11,138 bases of DNA from Thermomicrobiaceae bacterium (GCA_025966355.1 JAICWZ010000022.1:1-11138), one strand, 5' to 3'. Shown: positions 1 to 7,007, numbered from the stretch's first letter. Translations and numbers: made by a program. Notes: generated by a model from the letters alone, not told the origin.

Positions 1-737
1 GGCATGACGAAGACGTCAAGTCGTATCTGGTCATCGGTCGCGACCTGGCGCTGCTCTTCGATTCCGGTATGGGCGTCGGCAACATCAAGCAGGTCGTGGA
101 GCACTTGACCGATTTACCGGTACTGCTCGTCAACAGCCATAGTCACTGGGACCATATTGGCGATAGCTGGCGCTTCGACCGCGTCTGGGTGCACGAGGCG
201 GAGGCCAATGACCTGCGAGCGGGCGTCGGGAATGAGCGCATGCGTCTCGCGCTCGCTCCTGAGCGACTGAATCGGCCACTGCCGGGCGGCGTGGATCTTC
301 AGACGTTTTCAACTCCCGGTGTCGAGCCGGAGCGAACGTTGCATGGCGGCGAGCGGATCGACTTGGGTGATCGCACGTTCGTCGTCGTGAATACGCCGGG
401 CCATTCACCCGGCGGAATCACGCTCGTCGACGAAGCGAACGGCGTCGCGCTGGTGGCCGATGCGGTCTATGCAGGTGCGCTCTATGCGCATCTCGACCAT
501 AGCGATCCCGTCGTTTACCGGGAGACGCTGCGGCGCCTGGCCGATCTCGCGCCGTCGTTGAAAATGCTCTACCCGAGCCACAACCGTTATCCGCTGCCGG
601 CATCCTTCCTGACCCAGGTCAACGACGCCAACGAATCGATCTGGTCGGGGCGCTCGCCGGATTCGATCGAGAACGGCCTTGAACGCTTCCAGTTCGACGG
701 CTTTGCGATGCTGCTCCCCGTAGGTTGGCGTGGTTAG
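1..737 (+). CDS. MBL-fold metallohydrolase, 5'-truncated by window edge
   Basis: This is a metallo-beta-lactamase-fold hydrolase; the substrate cannot be told. The reading frame is open from the window edge (first whole codon at 3), so the true start lies upstream and 244 residues are visible. The ATG at 69 lies inside conserved fold sequence (a LLFDSG strand precedes it) and is unlikely to be the start. The metal-binding set is complete in visible numbering: HxHxDH as H46, H48, D50, H51 within NSHSHWDHIG, then H134 in NTPGHSPGG, D153 in VADAVYAG, and H193 in YPSHNRYP. By family knowledge these residues bind two metal ions, usually zinc, and activate water for hydrolysis. No signal peptide or membrane segment is seen in the visible part. 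Its stop overlaps the GTG start of the following membrane protein by 8 nt, so the two are probably translationally coupled. Glyoxalase II, lactonase and RNase-like roles are all possible; nothing here selects one. Confidence 0.85.
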   Translation, partial: HDEDVKSYLVIGRDLALLFDSGMGVGNIKQVVEHLTDLPVLLVNSHSHWDHIGDSWRFDRVWVHEAEANDLRAGVGNERMRLALAPERLNRPLPGGVDLQTFSTPGVEPERTLHGGERIDLGDRTFVVVNTPGHSPGGITLVDEANGVALVADAVYAGALYAHLDHSDPVVYRETLRRLADLAPSLKMLYPSHNRYPLPASFLTQVNDANESIWSGRSPDSIENGLERFQFDGFAMLLPVGWRG

Positions 738-2304
738 TCAGCCACCGGCGCGGCGCGCCGTCCTCCCTGCATTCCCACACGCGCGAGCGGTTCATCCGCC
801 GCTCCGGCTCGTGCTGGTGCTCGCCGCAGCGATCGCCGTCGCGGGCGGCTACGAACTCGGTCACATGTCGACCGAGCGCGGGGTGTTGCCGCTCATGGCT
901 TTGCTGGTCGGAGCCGCGAGCGTTGTCGTGATGCTCAGCGATGTGCGAGCCGCGCTCTGGTCGACCATCGGCGTCATCGCGCTTCTGCCATTCGCGGTCG
1001 TGCCCTATCATCTCGGGCTGACTTTGACGTTGCTCGAGGTTGCGTCGATCGCGACGATTGGGACCTGGTTCGTCACGCTGATGCTGCATCGCGATCAGCG
1101 ACTGGCGACCGGTGCTCCGGCGCTCCTGATCGGCCTCTTTCTGGCCGAGACGGCCTTTGCCTTCCTGATCGGCGTCACCAACGGCTACAGCATGACGACC
1201 TTTCATGACTACGGGAAGTTCCTGCTGGCGGTCCTGCTGGTCTTCGTCGTCTGGAACGTCGCCTCGGATTTCGTCGAGGCTCGGCGTCTGGTGAATGTGC
1301 TCTTGCTGGCGGGTGGAGCGGCGGCATTCCTTGGCCTGGCGTTGTACGCGGGTGGCGCAGGCTTGACGTTCAAGGTGCTGGCCCGGCTCGTCCCGTACGG
1401 CTATCCGACGTCCGACATCGTGCGCTACATCGAGGATAATCCGGCCAAGCCGCTGCGCTTGACCTCGACGTCGGTTGATCCCAATTCGTTCGGCGGGTTG
1501 CTGGCGGTAATGACCGTGCTCGCCTGCGCCATGGCGATCGCCCGCCATCGTTCGATCTCGCGTTGGGTGAGCGTGCCGGCGCTTGGGCTGTGCGGTGTCG
1601 CGGCATTGCTGACGTTTTCGCGCGGTGCATGGGTCGGGATCGCGGCCGGTTTCGCGGTTCTGGCGCTGCTGCGCTATCGCTGGCTCATCATTCCCGGTGT
1701 GGTTGCGGCTCTGGGGATGGCGGCGTTCGGTCTGGGCGCCGAGTTCGTGCATCGCTTCTGGCTCGGCATCACGCTCCAGGATCCTGCGACCAAGCTGCGC
1801 TTGCGCGAATACCAGAACGCGCTGGCGATTATTCGCGACCATCCGTTCTTCGGGGTCGGCTTCGGCAACGCGCCCTCGATCAACCTGCAGACCGGCGTGT
1901 CGAGCATCTATCTCTCGATCGGCGAACGCGTCGGGCTGATCGGTCTGGCGATCTTTCTGATTACGATTGCGGTGATTGGTCTGACCGGGTTGCGCTCCTG
2001 CCGTCGACGCACCGAGACGCCGGAGGGTGAGATGCTTCTGGGTCTGCTGGCCGCACTCAGCAGCGCGCTCACCGTCGGCGTCTTCGACCACTACTATTTC
2101 AACATCACGTTTCCGCATATGGCCGCGCTCTTCTGGATCATCTGTGGCATGATCCTGGCACTGGCCGCGCCCGGGCGAATGCGCCGCTCGCGCGCGTCGA
2201 CCGATGGAGTTATTCGTGCTCGCCAAGATCGTGATCTACCTGATCGTGAACGCGGTGACGCTCGTCATCCTGGCGAACGTGCTTCCGAGTCAGGTCACCT
2301 ATAA
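730..2304 (+). CDS. O-antigen ligase / Wzy polymerase family membrane protein
   Basis: This is a polytopic inner-membrane protein of the O-antigen ligase/polymerase (Wzy_C, PF04932-like) family. Members join or polymerise undecaprenyl-linked glycans at the outer face of the membrane. I count about 12-13 hydrophobic helices between residues 27 and 480. Family hallmarks are SVDPNSFGGLLA (248-259), LLTFSRGAWVGIAAG (293-307), and the large external loop with HPFFGVGFGN (371-380) followed by IYLSIGERVGLIGLAIF. The GTG start at 730 overlaps the hydrolase stop. Its ribosome-binding site is weak, which fits coupled translation; a GTG at 811 is an alternative but removes the basic N-terminus before helix 1. 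The last 33 residues or so (492-524) are hydrophilic, Arg/Asp-rich and lie over the next gene in another frame, so they look like a read-through tail. No glycosyltransferase genes are visible nearby, so the glycan is unknown. Confidence 0.8.
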   Translation: MVSQPPARRAVLPAFPHARAVHPPLRLVLVLAAAIAVAGGYELGHMSTERGVLPLMALLVGAASVVVMLSDVRAALWSTIGVIALLPFAVVPYHLGLTLTLLEVASIATIGTWFVTLMLHRDQRLATGAPALLIGLFLAETAFAFLIGVTNGYSMTTFHDYGKFLLAVLLVFVVWNVASDFVEARRLVNVLLLAGGAAAFLGLALYAGGAGLTFKVLARLVPYGYPTSDIVRYIEDNPAKPLRLTSTSVDPNSFGGLLAVMTVLACAMAIARHRSISRWVSVPALGLCGVAALLTFSRGAWVGIAAGFAVLALLRYRWLIIPGVVAALGMAAFGLGAEFVHRFWLGITLQDPATKLRLREYQNALAIIRDHPFFGVGFGNAPSINLQTGVSSIYLSIGERVGLIGLAIFLITIAVIGLTGLRSCRRRTETPEGEMLLGLLAALSSALTVGVFDHYYFNITFPHMAALFWIICGMILALAAPGRMRRSRASTDGVIRARQDRDLPDRERGDARHPGERASESGHL

Positions 2305-2566
2305 TGACAATCGGACGGTGGTGATCTTCGCCATCGTTCTGATGATCCTCAACCTGCTGGTGCGACCAGTCTTGCAGTTGATTACGTTACCGCTCACCTG
2401 CCTGACGCTTGGTCTCTTTGCACTGGTGGTGAACGCGTTTCTGTTCTATGTTGTGGCGAGGTTCGTTTCGGGGATCTCAATGAGCTATTGGGGGGCGCTG
2501 GCCGGGGCGATTCTGGCCGGTGTGTTGAACGGCGCGCTCAGCCGTGTCGTTCGGGATCGACGGTAA
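2204..2566 (+). CDS. YvlD / phage holin family 4 superfamily small membrane protein
   Basis: This is a 120-residue integral membrane protein of the YvlD (COG1950, Phage_holin_4_2-like) family. The family is widespread on bacterial chromosomes and is named by similarity to holins; its members are not necessarily lytic. Four hydrophobic segments are visible, at about 6-26, 38-58, 63-87 and 94-112. The family signature is the stretch around NLLVRPVLQLITLPLTCLTL (50-69), running on into GLFALVVNAFLF. The chosen ATG at 2204 lies inside the upstream ligase frame and gives a 101-nt overlap. An in-frame GTG at 2216 is an alternative; neither has a convincing ribosome-binding site. Sited between a membrane glycan enzyme and an aldolase, its function is not shown by context. 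In Firmicutes yvlD belongs to a cell-envelope stress operon, but no such partners are visible here. Confidence 0.8.
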   Translation: MELFVLAKIVIYLIVNAVTLVILANVLPSQVTYNDNRTVVIFAIVLMILNLLVRPVLQLITLPLTCLTLGLFALVVNAFLFYVVARFVSGISMSYWGALAGAILAGVLNGALSRVVRDRR

Positions 2567-2572
2567 CAGGAG

Positions 2573-2577
2573 AGGAG
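2573..2577 (+). promoter_or_regulatory. ribosome-binding site fixing the aldolase start
   Basis: AGGAG sits 6 nt before the GTG at 2584, in a purine-rich run that also holds a second AGGAG at 2568-2572. It supports GTG 2584 over the longer open frame reaching back to 2488. That extension overlaps the preceding gene and encodes sequence unlike the aldolase family. Confidence 0.7.
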
Positions 2578-2583
2578 CAACAG

Positions 2584-3495
2584 GTGGCACGTGTGCATCC
2601 GGTGGGCGTCTTCGCGCCGGTGGCAACGACGTTCGGGTCGGACGGCGAACTCGATCTCGCGCATTATGCGTCGAACTTGGGCTGGTATGCCGAGTCGGCG
2701 CTCGATGGCGTCGCGATCATGGGTTCGAACGGCGAGTATGTCAGTCTCTCGACTGACGAGAAACTGAAGTTGATCGAGACCGGTGTCAAGGCGATCGACG
2801 GCCGCAAGAAGGTCATCGCCGGAACGGGTACCGAGTCGACCCGCGGTTCGATCGAGTTGACGCGCAAAGCGGCGGAGCTGGGTGCTGACTTCGCGCTCGT
2901 CGTGACGCCGTACTATTACAAGCCGCGCTACGACAAAGCGGCCTACGTCAAGCACTATCACTCGGTCGCCGACGCCTCACCGATCCCGGTGATGATCTAC
3001 GTCATGGCGGCCTATACCGGCGTCGATCTGCCGGTCGACACGGTTGTCGAGATCGCCCAGCATCCGAACATCGTCGGCATCAAGGACAGTGGCGGCAACG
3101 CGCCGAAGGTGGGCGAACTGGTCGCCCGGACGCCTGAGGATTTCTCGGTCTTCGCCGGCTCGGCCAATTTCCTCTACGCGGCGCTCTGCCTTGGTGGCAA
3201 GGGCGGCATTCTGGCGCTGGGCAACGTCGCGCCGAGCGAGTGCGCGCAGATCGTGCGGCTCTTCGAGCAGGGGGATCACGCATCGGCGCTGGCGCTGCAG
3301 CAGCGGATGCTCGCCCCGAACGCCGCGGTGACGACGCGCTTCGGTATTGCCGGACTGAAGGCGGCCATGGACATGATCGGTTTGTACGGTGGTGATCCGC
3401 GACCGCCGCTGCTCCCGGCGACCGACGCCGAACGGGCGCAGGTGAAGTCGATCATGGAACAAGCAGGCGTTCTTGATCCTGCCCGCGTCGGCTGA
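2584..3495 (+). CDS. DHDPS/NAL-superfamily class I aldolase, HOGA1-like (probable 4-hydroxy-2-oxoglutarate aldolase)
   Basis: This is a 303-residue (beta/alpha)8-barrel lyase of the dihydrodipicolinate synthase/N-acetylneuraminate lyase superfamily. Visible motifs are GSNGE (47-51), GTGTEST (80-86), VVTPYYYKP (106-114), the catalytic tyrosine Y139 in MIYVMAAYTG, the Schiff-base lysine K167 in VGIKDSGG, and FAGSANFLYAAL. True DapA uses GTTGE and an arginine in YNxPxRTG to hold aspartate semialdehyde. Here the threonines are S48 and N49, and the arginine position is Y144. The C-terminal NAAVTTRFGIAGLKAAMD (246-263) and GLYGGDPRPPL closely match animal HOGA1 as I recall it, as do QHPNIVGIKDSGG and the Ser-Asn pair. 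HOGA1 splits 4-hydroxy-2-oxoglutarate into pyruvate and glyoxylate, so that is the favoured reaction. A different 2-keto acid aldolase or an atypical DapA remains possible. It follows the YvlD-like gene by 17 nt and overlaps the next gene by 23 nt. Confidence 0.85.
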   Translation: MARVHPVGVFAPVATTFGSDGELDLAHYASNLGWYAESALDGVAIMGSNGEYVSLSTDEKLKLIETGVKAIDGRKKVIAGTGTESTRGSIELTRKAAELGADFALVVTPYYYKPRYDKAAYVKHYHSVADASPIPVMIYVMAAYTGVDLPVDTVVEIAQHPNIVGIKDSGGNAPKVGELVARTPEDFSVFAGSANFLYAALCLGGKGGILALGNVAPSECAQIVRLFEQGDHASALALQQRMLAPNAAVTTRFGIAGLKAAMDMIGLYGGDPRPPLLPATDAERAQVKSIMEQAGVLDPARVG

Positions 3496-4003
3496 GACGT
3501 TTGCGACGCCGCTGACGCTGGCGGTCATCTCCGACACGCATTTCGGTGCGAAGCGCGTTCGACTGCCGGACGAGGTATTGGACGCGCTTCGCCGCGCTGA
3601 CCTGATTCTGCACGCCGGGGACTTTTGTAGCGTCGAGGCATTCGAGCTGCTGTGCGAGATCGGCCCTCCGGTCCGTGCGGTCTTCGGCAACAATGACGTC
3701 GAGGCATTGCGAACGCTGCTGCCATCGCGGCGCGAGTTTCAGTTCGGACCATTTCGCGCCGGCATGATTCATGGTCATGGCTTCGGCCGCCTCACCGCAC
3801 GAGAAGCGGCCGAACAGCTTTTCGCCGGCCAATACGACCTTGGCATCTTCGGGCACAGTCACCGACCGTACTGCGAGACGCACGACGGCACGATCCTCTT
3901 TAACCCCGGCTCGCCAACGAACCGGCGCTGGGAACCCCGGCACTCCTACGGCATTATTCGCATCGCGGACGAAATCCACGCCGAATTGCGTTATCTTCCA
4001 TAG
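3473..4003 (+). CDS. YfcE/MJ0936-type metallophosphoesterase
   Basis: This is a calcineurin-like phosphoesterase of the small YfcE/MJ0936 class, probably cytoplasmic. Such enzymes hydrolyse phosphodiesters in vitro with a two-metal centre, often Mn; physiological substrates are mostly unknown. All family motifs are present: ISDTHFG (D21, H23), LHAGDF (D50), GNND (N73), MIHGHG (H100, H102) and FGHSHRP (H128, H130). It has 176 residues against a usual 155-170; the extra residues are an N-terminal leader of about 15 before the first beta strand. The only start giving the complete fold is TTG at 3473. An in-frame stop lies at 3443-3445, and no ATG or GTG occurs before ISDTH. The start overlaps the aldolase by 23 nt, and a weak AGCAGG lies about 6 nt upstream. 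It is the last gene of the tightly packed run and is followed by 189 nt before the next gene. Confidence 0.85.
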   Translation: MILPASAETFATPLTLAVISDTHFGAKRVRLPDEVLDALRRADLILHAGDFCSVEAFELLCEIGPPVRAVFGNNDVEALRTLLPSRREFQFGPFRAGMIHGHGFGRLTAREAAEQLFAGQYDLGIFGHSHRPYCETHDGTILFNPGSPTNRRWEPRHSYGIIRIADEIHAELRYLP

Positions 4004-4023
4004 ACTCCGCGTGAGGCTGGCTC

Positions 4024-4052
4024 TTCACGTGCTGGATGGAGCGCGCTAGGAT
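4024..4052 (+). promoter_or_regulatory. candidate sigma70-type promoter for the aminotransferase
   Basis: TTCACG (4024-4029, 4 of 6 to TTGACA), a 17-nt spacer and TAGGAT (4047-4052, 4 of 6 to TATAAT). A short inverted repeat, CGCTA-gga-TAGCG (4044-4056), covers the -10. A competing extended -10, TGGTACAGT, lies at 4062-4070 without a clear -35. Either would start a leader of about 115-135 nt. Confidence 0.4.
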
Positions 4053-4079
4053 AGCGGGGCGTGGTACAGTGGCGTGCCA

Positions 4080-4178
4080 ACGAAGATGCATTCAATGCTG
4101 AACAGCTTCGTACGCGTGTGACGATCCGCGATTCGTATGTCTGGAGCCGGTGAGCGTGAGATCGACCGGCGTACCAGA
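4080..4178 (+). promoter_or_regulatory. structured 5' leader of the aminotransferase gene
   Basis: Two hairpins can form. The first pairs ACGAAG (4080-4085) with CTTCGT (4106-4111). The second pairs TCTGG plus GCCGGT (4140-4144, 4146-4151) with ACCGGC plus CCAGA (4165-4170, 4174-4178). It gives 11 base pairs interrupted by a 1x3 internal loop, and it ends two nt before the Shine-Dalgarno AGGAG. No U-run follows, so it is not an intrinsic terminator. I do not recognise a known riboswitch class. Folding was judged by eye only. Confidence 0.4.
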
Positions 4179-4180
4179 GA

Positions 4181-4185
4181 AGGAG
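4181..4185 (+). promoter_or_regulatory. ribosome-binding site of the aminotransferase
   Basis: AGGAG lies 7 nt before the ATG at 4193 and fixes that start. It immediately follows the leader stem at 4140-4178. Confidence 0.7.
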
Positions 4186-4192
4186 CGTAACC

Positions 4193-5281
4193 ATGGCCGC
4201 GACTGATCTGCGAATTCCGGGACCGACCCCACTTCCGCCGGAAGTGCTGCAGGCGATGCAGACGGAAATGACGCCGCCGCGCAACGCGGAATTCCGCGAA
4301 GTTTTTTCGGAGTTGTTGGCGCAGATGCGCCGCTTCCACGGCACGTCGGACACCGTGGTTGTCTTGCCGGGCAGCGGCTCGTCCGGATTCGAATTCACGC
4401 TTGTCAACACCCTCTCGCCGGGCGACAAAGTGCTGGCGGTAAGCTGTGGCAGTTTCGGTGAGCGCTATGCGAGCGTGGCCGAAATGCTCGGCCTGGATGT
4501 GGTGCGCGTCGAGCTTGAGTGGGGCAGTGCGGTCACCACGGACGTTCTGGCGAAAGTCCTCGACCAGAATCCGGGTGTGAAGGCGGTCCTCTATACGTAT
4601 AGCGAGACGTCGACCGGCGTCGCGAACCCGGTGCACGAGATCGGGGCGCTCGTCCACGATCATGGTGCCCTCTTGCTGGTCGATGCGGTGAGCGCGGCCG
4701 GCGGCATTCCGATCGAGATGGACGCCTGGGGCATCGACATGATTTTCAGCGGCTCGCAGAAGGCGTGGATGTGCCCTCCGGGCCTGGTGATCGTCGGTGT
4801 CGGCCAGCGTGCCTTCGAGGCGTATCAGCAGGCGAAGTTCCCGCGGTTCTTCTTTGATCTGAAGATCGCCGCCGATCGTGCCAAAGAAGGTACGACCCCG
4901 ACAACGCCGCCGATGACGATGATCTATGCGCTGAAAGCGGCGGCCGACCTGATCGATGCCGAGGGTTTGAACAACGTCTACGACCGCCATGCCCGACTCG
5001 GCGCCTTTGTCCGGCGCGGCGTCTCGGAACTGGGATACCGGCTCGTCGCCGATGAAGAATACGTGTCCGATACGGTAACGGCCATCTACCCGCCCGATGG
5101 TGTCGATGCGACTGAAGTGCTCGCGCGGATGAAGTCCGAGCATGGAATCGACGTTGGCGGCGGCCTCGGCAAGCTGCAAGGGAAGGCAATGCGTATCGGG
5201 CATATGGGCTACACCCACCAGCCCGACCTTGAACGGACCTTGACGGCGCTTTCCGAGGTAACCAATCAGTTGCGCGGCTGA
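4193..5281 (+). CDS. class V PLP aminotransferase, alanine/serine-glyoxylate (SPT/AGT) type
   Basis: This is a 362-residue fold-type I PLP enzyme of aminotransferase class V, in the serine-pyruvate/alanine-glyoxylate group. Visible landmarks are the N-terminal RIPGPTPLPPEV (7-18), the GSGSSGFE turn near 60-67 that contacts the cofactor phosphate, D164 in LLVDAVSAAGG that holds the pyridine nitrogen, and the Schiff-base lysine K190 in SGSQKAW. Further on are TPTTP (235-239), the usual TPSTP substrate-channel motif, and the carboxylate-binding R334 in MRIGHMG. The length is typical and there is no signal peptide, so it is cytoplasmic. The family moves an amino group from alanine, serine or sometimes aspartate to glyoxylate or another keto acid. 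In several bacteria and archaea, members serve serine/glycine synthesis and lie near serA, which is not visible here. An aldolase likely to make glyoxylate ends about 700 nt upstream, so glycine formation is a reasonable inference. The amino donor cannot be told. Confidence 0.88.
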   Translation: MAATDLRIPGPTPLPPEVLQAMQTEMTPPRNAEFREVFSELLAQMRRFHGTSDTVVVLPGSGSSGFEFTLVNTLSPGDKVLAVSCGSFGERYASVAEMLGLDVVRVELEWGSAVTTDVLAKVLDQNPGVKAVLYTYSETSTGVANPVHEIGALVHDHGALLLVDAVSAAGGIPIEMDAWGIDMIFSGSQKAWMCPPGLVIVGVGQRAFEAYQQAKFPRFFFDLKIAADRAKEGTTPTTPPMTMIYALKAAADLIDAEGLNNVYDRHARLGAFVRRGVSELGYRLVADEEYVSDTVTAIYPPDGVDATEVLARMKSEHGIDVGGGLGKLQGKAMRIGHMGYTHQPDLERTLTALSEVTNQLRG

Positions 5282-5314
5282 GTCCGGAGCACTTGACGGT
5301 GGGCGCGCGTTGGC

Positions 5315-5344
5315 TTGCCAGCCCGTCTGGCAACGTACTATACT
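5315..5344 (+). promoter_or_regulatory. sigma70-type promoter of the S1 gene with overlapping palindrome
   Basis: TTGCCA (5315-5320, 5 of 6 to consensus), an 18-nt spacer and TATACT (5339-5344, 5 of 6). Transcription would start near 5351, giving a leader of about 83 nt before the ATG at 5434. The -35 forms the left arm of a perfect inverted repeat, TTGCCAG-N5-CTGGCAA (5315-5333). The repeat fills the -35 and most of the spacer, as an operator would. Confidence 0.6.
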
Positions 5345-5422
5345 TCGGGTCAACGTCGCGCCCGGGGTTCAGAAACGAAGCGTAGCGCGGTTTCCGGGAC
5401 CGGGTCGGCGAATCTGCGACAC

Positions 5423-5430
5423 AAGGAAGG
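5423..5430 (+). promoter_or_regulatory. ribosome-binding site of the S1 gene
   Basis: AAGGAAGG lies 3-6 nt before the ATG at 5434. It favours that start over the in-frame ATG at 5455, which has no comparable purine run. Confidence 0.6.
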
Positions 5431-5433
5431 TGT

Positions 5434-6924
5434 ATGAATCGAACGGATGTAGACATGAGCACTGAAGAGACCACCTCGTCAACGCCAGTGGCGGAGGACG
5501 AGCTTGCTCCGATGTCGCTCATGGAAGAGTTGTTGAACGATCCCAGCCATGACTACCGAGTCCTGAACTACGGTGACGTCATGGAAGGTCAGATCATGCA
5601 TGTCGATCGCGATGAACTGCTGATCGACATCGGTTCCAAATCGGAAGGGATCATCCCGGCACGCGAATTTTCTTCGCTTTCCGATGAAGACCGTGCACGA
5701 CTGTCCGTGGGTGATAGCGTCCTTGTGTTCGTGGTCCAACCGGAGAATCAAGAAGGTCAGGCGGTCCTCTCGATCGATCGTGCGCTCGCCGAGAAGAGTT
5801 GGCGACGGCTGCAGGAGATCTTCGAGGCAGCCGATATGATCGACGCCGAGGTGACCAACTACAACAAGGGCGGTCTACTGGTCAATCTCGACGGTGTTCG
5901 TGGCTTTGTGCCGGCGTCGCAGGTCACCGAGATTCGCGGCGGCGACGATGGCAGCAAGCAGGCGGACATGGCGCGCTTGATCGGCACCAAGTTGCCGCTC
6001 AAGATCATCGAGATCAATCGCCATCGCAATCGTCTGATTCTCTCCGAGCGCCAGGCGGTGCAAGAGAAGCGCGATGTCATGAAGGAGCGCCTGATCGAGG
6101 AGCTTCACGAAGGCGAAACGCGACGCGGCCGCGTGACGAGCATTACCGACTTCGGCGCCTTTGTCGATATCGGCGGGGCCGACGGTCTTGTCCATCTCTC
6201 GGAGTTGTCCTGGAGTCGCGTCAAGCACCCGAGCGAGGTGTTGCACGTCGGCGACGAGATCGATGTTTACGTCCTGGGTATCAACGCTCAGGAGAAGAAG
6301 ATCGCGCTCAGCATCAAGCGTACGCAGCCGGAACCGTGGAGCCGCGTGGCGACGATTTACGAAGTCGGTCAGTTGGTGCGGGGCACCGTGACCCAGCTGG
6401 CAAACTTCGGAGCGTTCGCCCGGATCGAGGACGGCATCGAGGGACTGATCCACGTCTCAGAACTCTCGGAGCAGCGGATCGGTCATCCGAGGCAGGTTGT
6501 GTCTGAGGGCCAGGATCTGATCTTGCGTATTATCAGGATCGATCCAGCGCGAAGGCGCATGGGGCTCAGCCTGCGCCGGGCTCTTGAGGCATCCGACGAA
6601 GAAGTGGCCACGGCACTCGGCGAAGACGCTGTCGAGTTGAAGCACGAGTTGCTGGCCCGCGAAATCGAGCCGGACGAGAACGAACAGCCGGAAGACGAGC
6701 CTGAGACGGGTGGGGACGAGCAGACGGACGTGGCTGCCGCAATGGCGGTCGCGACCGAGGAAGCTCCCAAGGTCGAATCCGACGAGGAGCCGGCGGCGGA
6801 AGCCGAGGCGACTCAGGAAGCGTCCGCCGATGACGGAGCGGATACTGCGACTGAACCGATTCAGGCCGAGAGTGAGGAATCGCCTCAGGCTGATGACAAT
6901 GGTGAGGAACCGGCGAGCGAATAA
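5434..6924 (+). CDS. rpsA: 30S ribosomal protein S1 homologue with four S1 domains and acidic tail
   Basis: This is an RNA-binding protein of 496 residues made of four S1 (OB-fold) domains, at about 46-116, 132-206, 226-296 and 311-382. Domains 3 and 4 are the most canonical, with [24 protein letters not shown] and [24 protein letters not shown] as their cores (237-260 and 322-345, quoted here in joined pieces). In Gram-positive bacteria four-domain S1 homologues bind mRNA and the small subunit and can aid translation initiation; enterobacterial S1 has six domains. Before domain 1 there is an acidic leader of about 45 residues. After domain 4 comes a tail (411-496) with 32 Asp/Glu in 86 residues, one Lys and no Arg, probably disordered. 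The gene has its own promoter and a strong ribosome-binding site, and forms a monocistronic unit. A general S1-domain RNA-binding protein is the alternative name; the domain content itself is certain. Confidence 0.85.
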   Translation: MNRTDVDMSTEETTSSTPVAEDELAPMSLMEELLNDPSHDYRVLNYGDVMEGQIMHVDRDELLIDIGSKSEGIIPAREFSSLSDEDRARLSVGDSVLVFVVQPENQEGQAVLSIDRALAEKSWRRLQEIFEAADMIDAEVTNYNKGGLLVNLDGVRGFVPASQVTEIRGGDDGSKQADMARLIGTKLPLKIIEINRHRNRLILSERQAVQEKRDVMKERLIEELHEGETRRGRVTSITDFGAFVDIGGADGLVHLSELSWSRVKHPSEVLHVGDEIDVYVLGINAQEKKIALSIKRTQPEPWSRVATIYEVGQLVRGTVTQLANFGAFARIEDGIEGLIHVSELSEQRIGHPRQVVSEGQDLILRIIRIDPARRRMGLSLRRALEASDEEVATALGEDAVELKHELLAREIEPDENEQPEDEPETGGDEQTDVAAAMAVATEEAPKVESDEEPAAEAEATQEASADDGADTATEPIQAESEESPQADDNGEEPASE

Positions 6925-6985
6925 GCGCGCGCCGTCCCTGGCCAGCCGTTCGCACCTCAAGAAGTCAAACTGGCTACCCACACTG

Positions 6986-6994
6986 TGGTATGGT
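6986..6994 (+). promoter_or_regulatory. candidate extended -10 promoter of clpC
   Basis: TGG followed by TATGGT (6989-6994) resembles an extended -10 element; no good -35 is visible (TCAAAC at 6965-6970, 18-nt spacer). A rival site is TTGCGT (7024-7029) with an 18-nt spacer to TGTAAT (7048-7053), which has a better -10 and a poor -35. I see neither CIRCE nor a CtsR heptad repeat. Confidence 0.3.
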
Positions 6995-7007
6995 CAGTGC
7001 ATGGTGA

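Noticed and set aside
619..2226. 535-codon open frame on the minus strand, antisense to the ligase
   Set aside because: Its product is rich in Arg, Gln, Asp and His with no recognisable domain, while the + strand encodes a clear polytopic membrane family protein. Long antisense frames are common in GC-rich genes.
2488..2583. In-frame extension upstream of the aldolase
   Set aside because: It overlaps the YvlD-like gene. AGGAG precedes GTG 2584, and the family N-terminus begins there.
4009..4030. Terminator after the phosphoesterase gene
   Set aside because: CGTGA and TCACG can pair weakly around a 10-nt loop, but the stem is short and no T-run follows.
5293..5321. TTGACG as a -35 for the S1 gene
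   Set aside because: At a 17-nt spacing the matching -10 would be TGCCAG, which is poor. TTGCCA with TATACT is far better.
4046..5353. 435-codon minus-strand open frame over the aminotransferase
   Set aside because: The composition is Arg/His-rich and without motifs; the opposite strand carries a complete, motif-rich enzyme with a ribosome-binding site.
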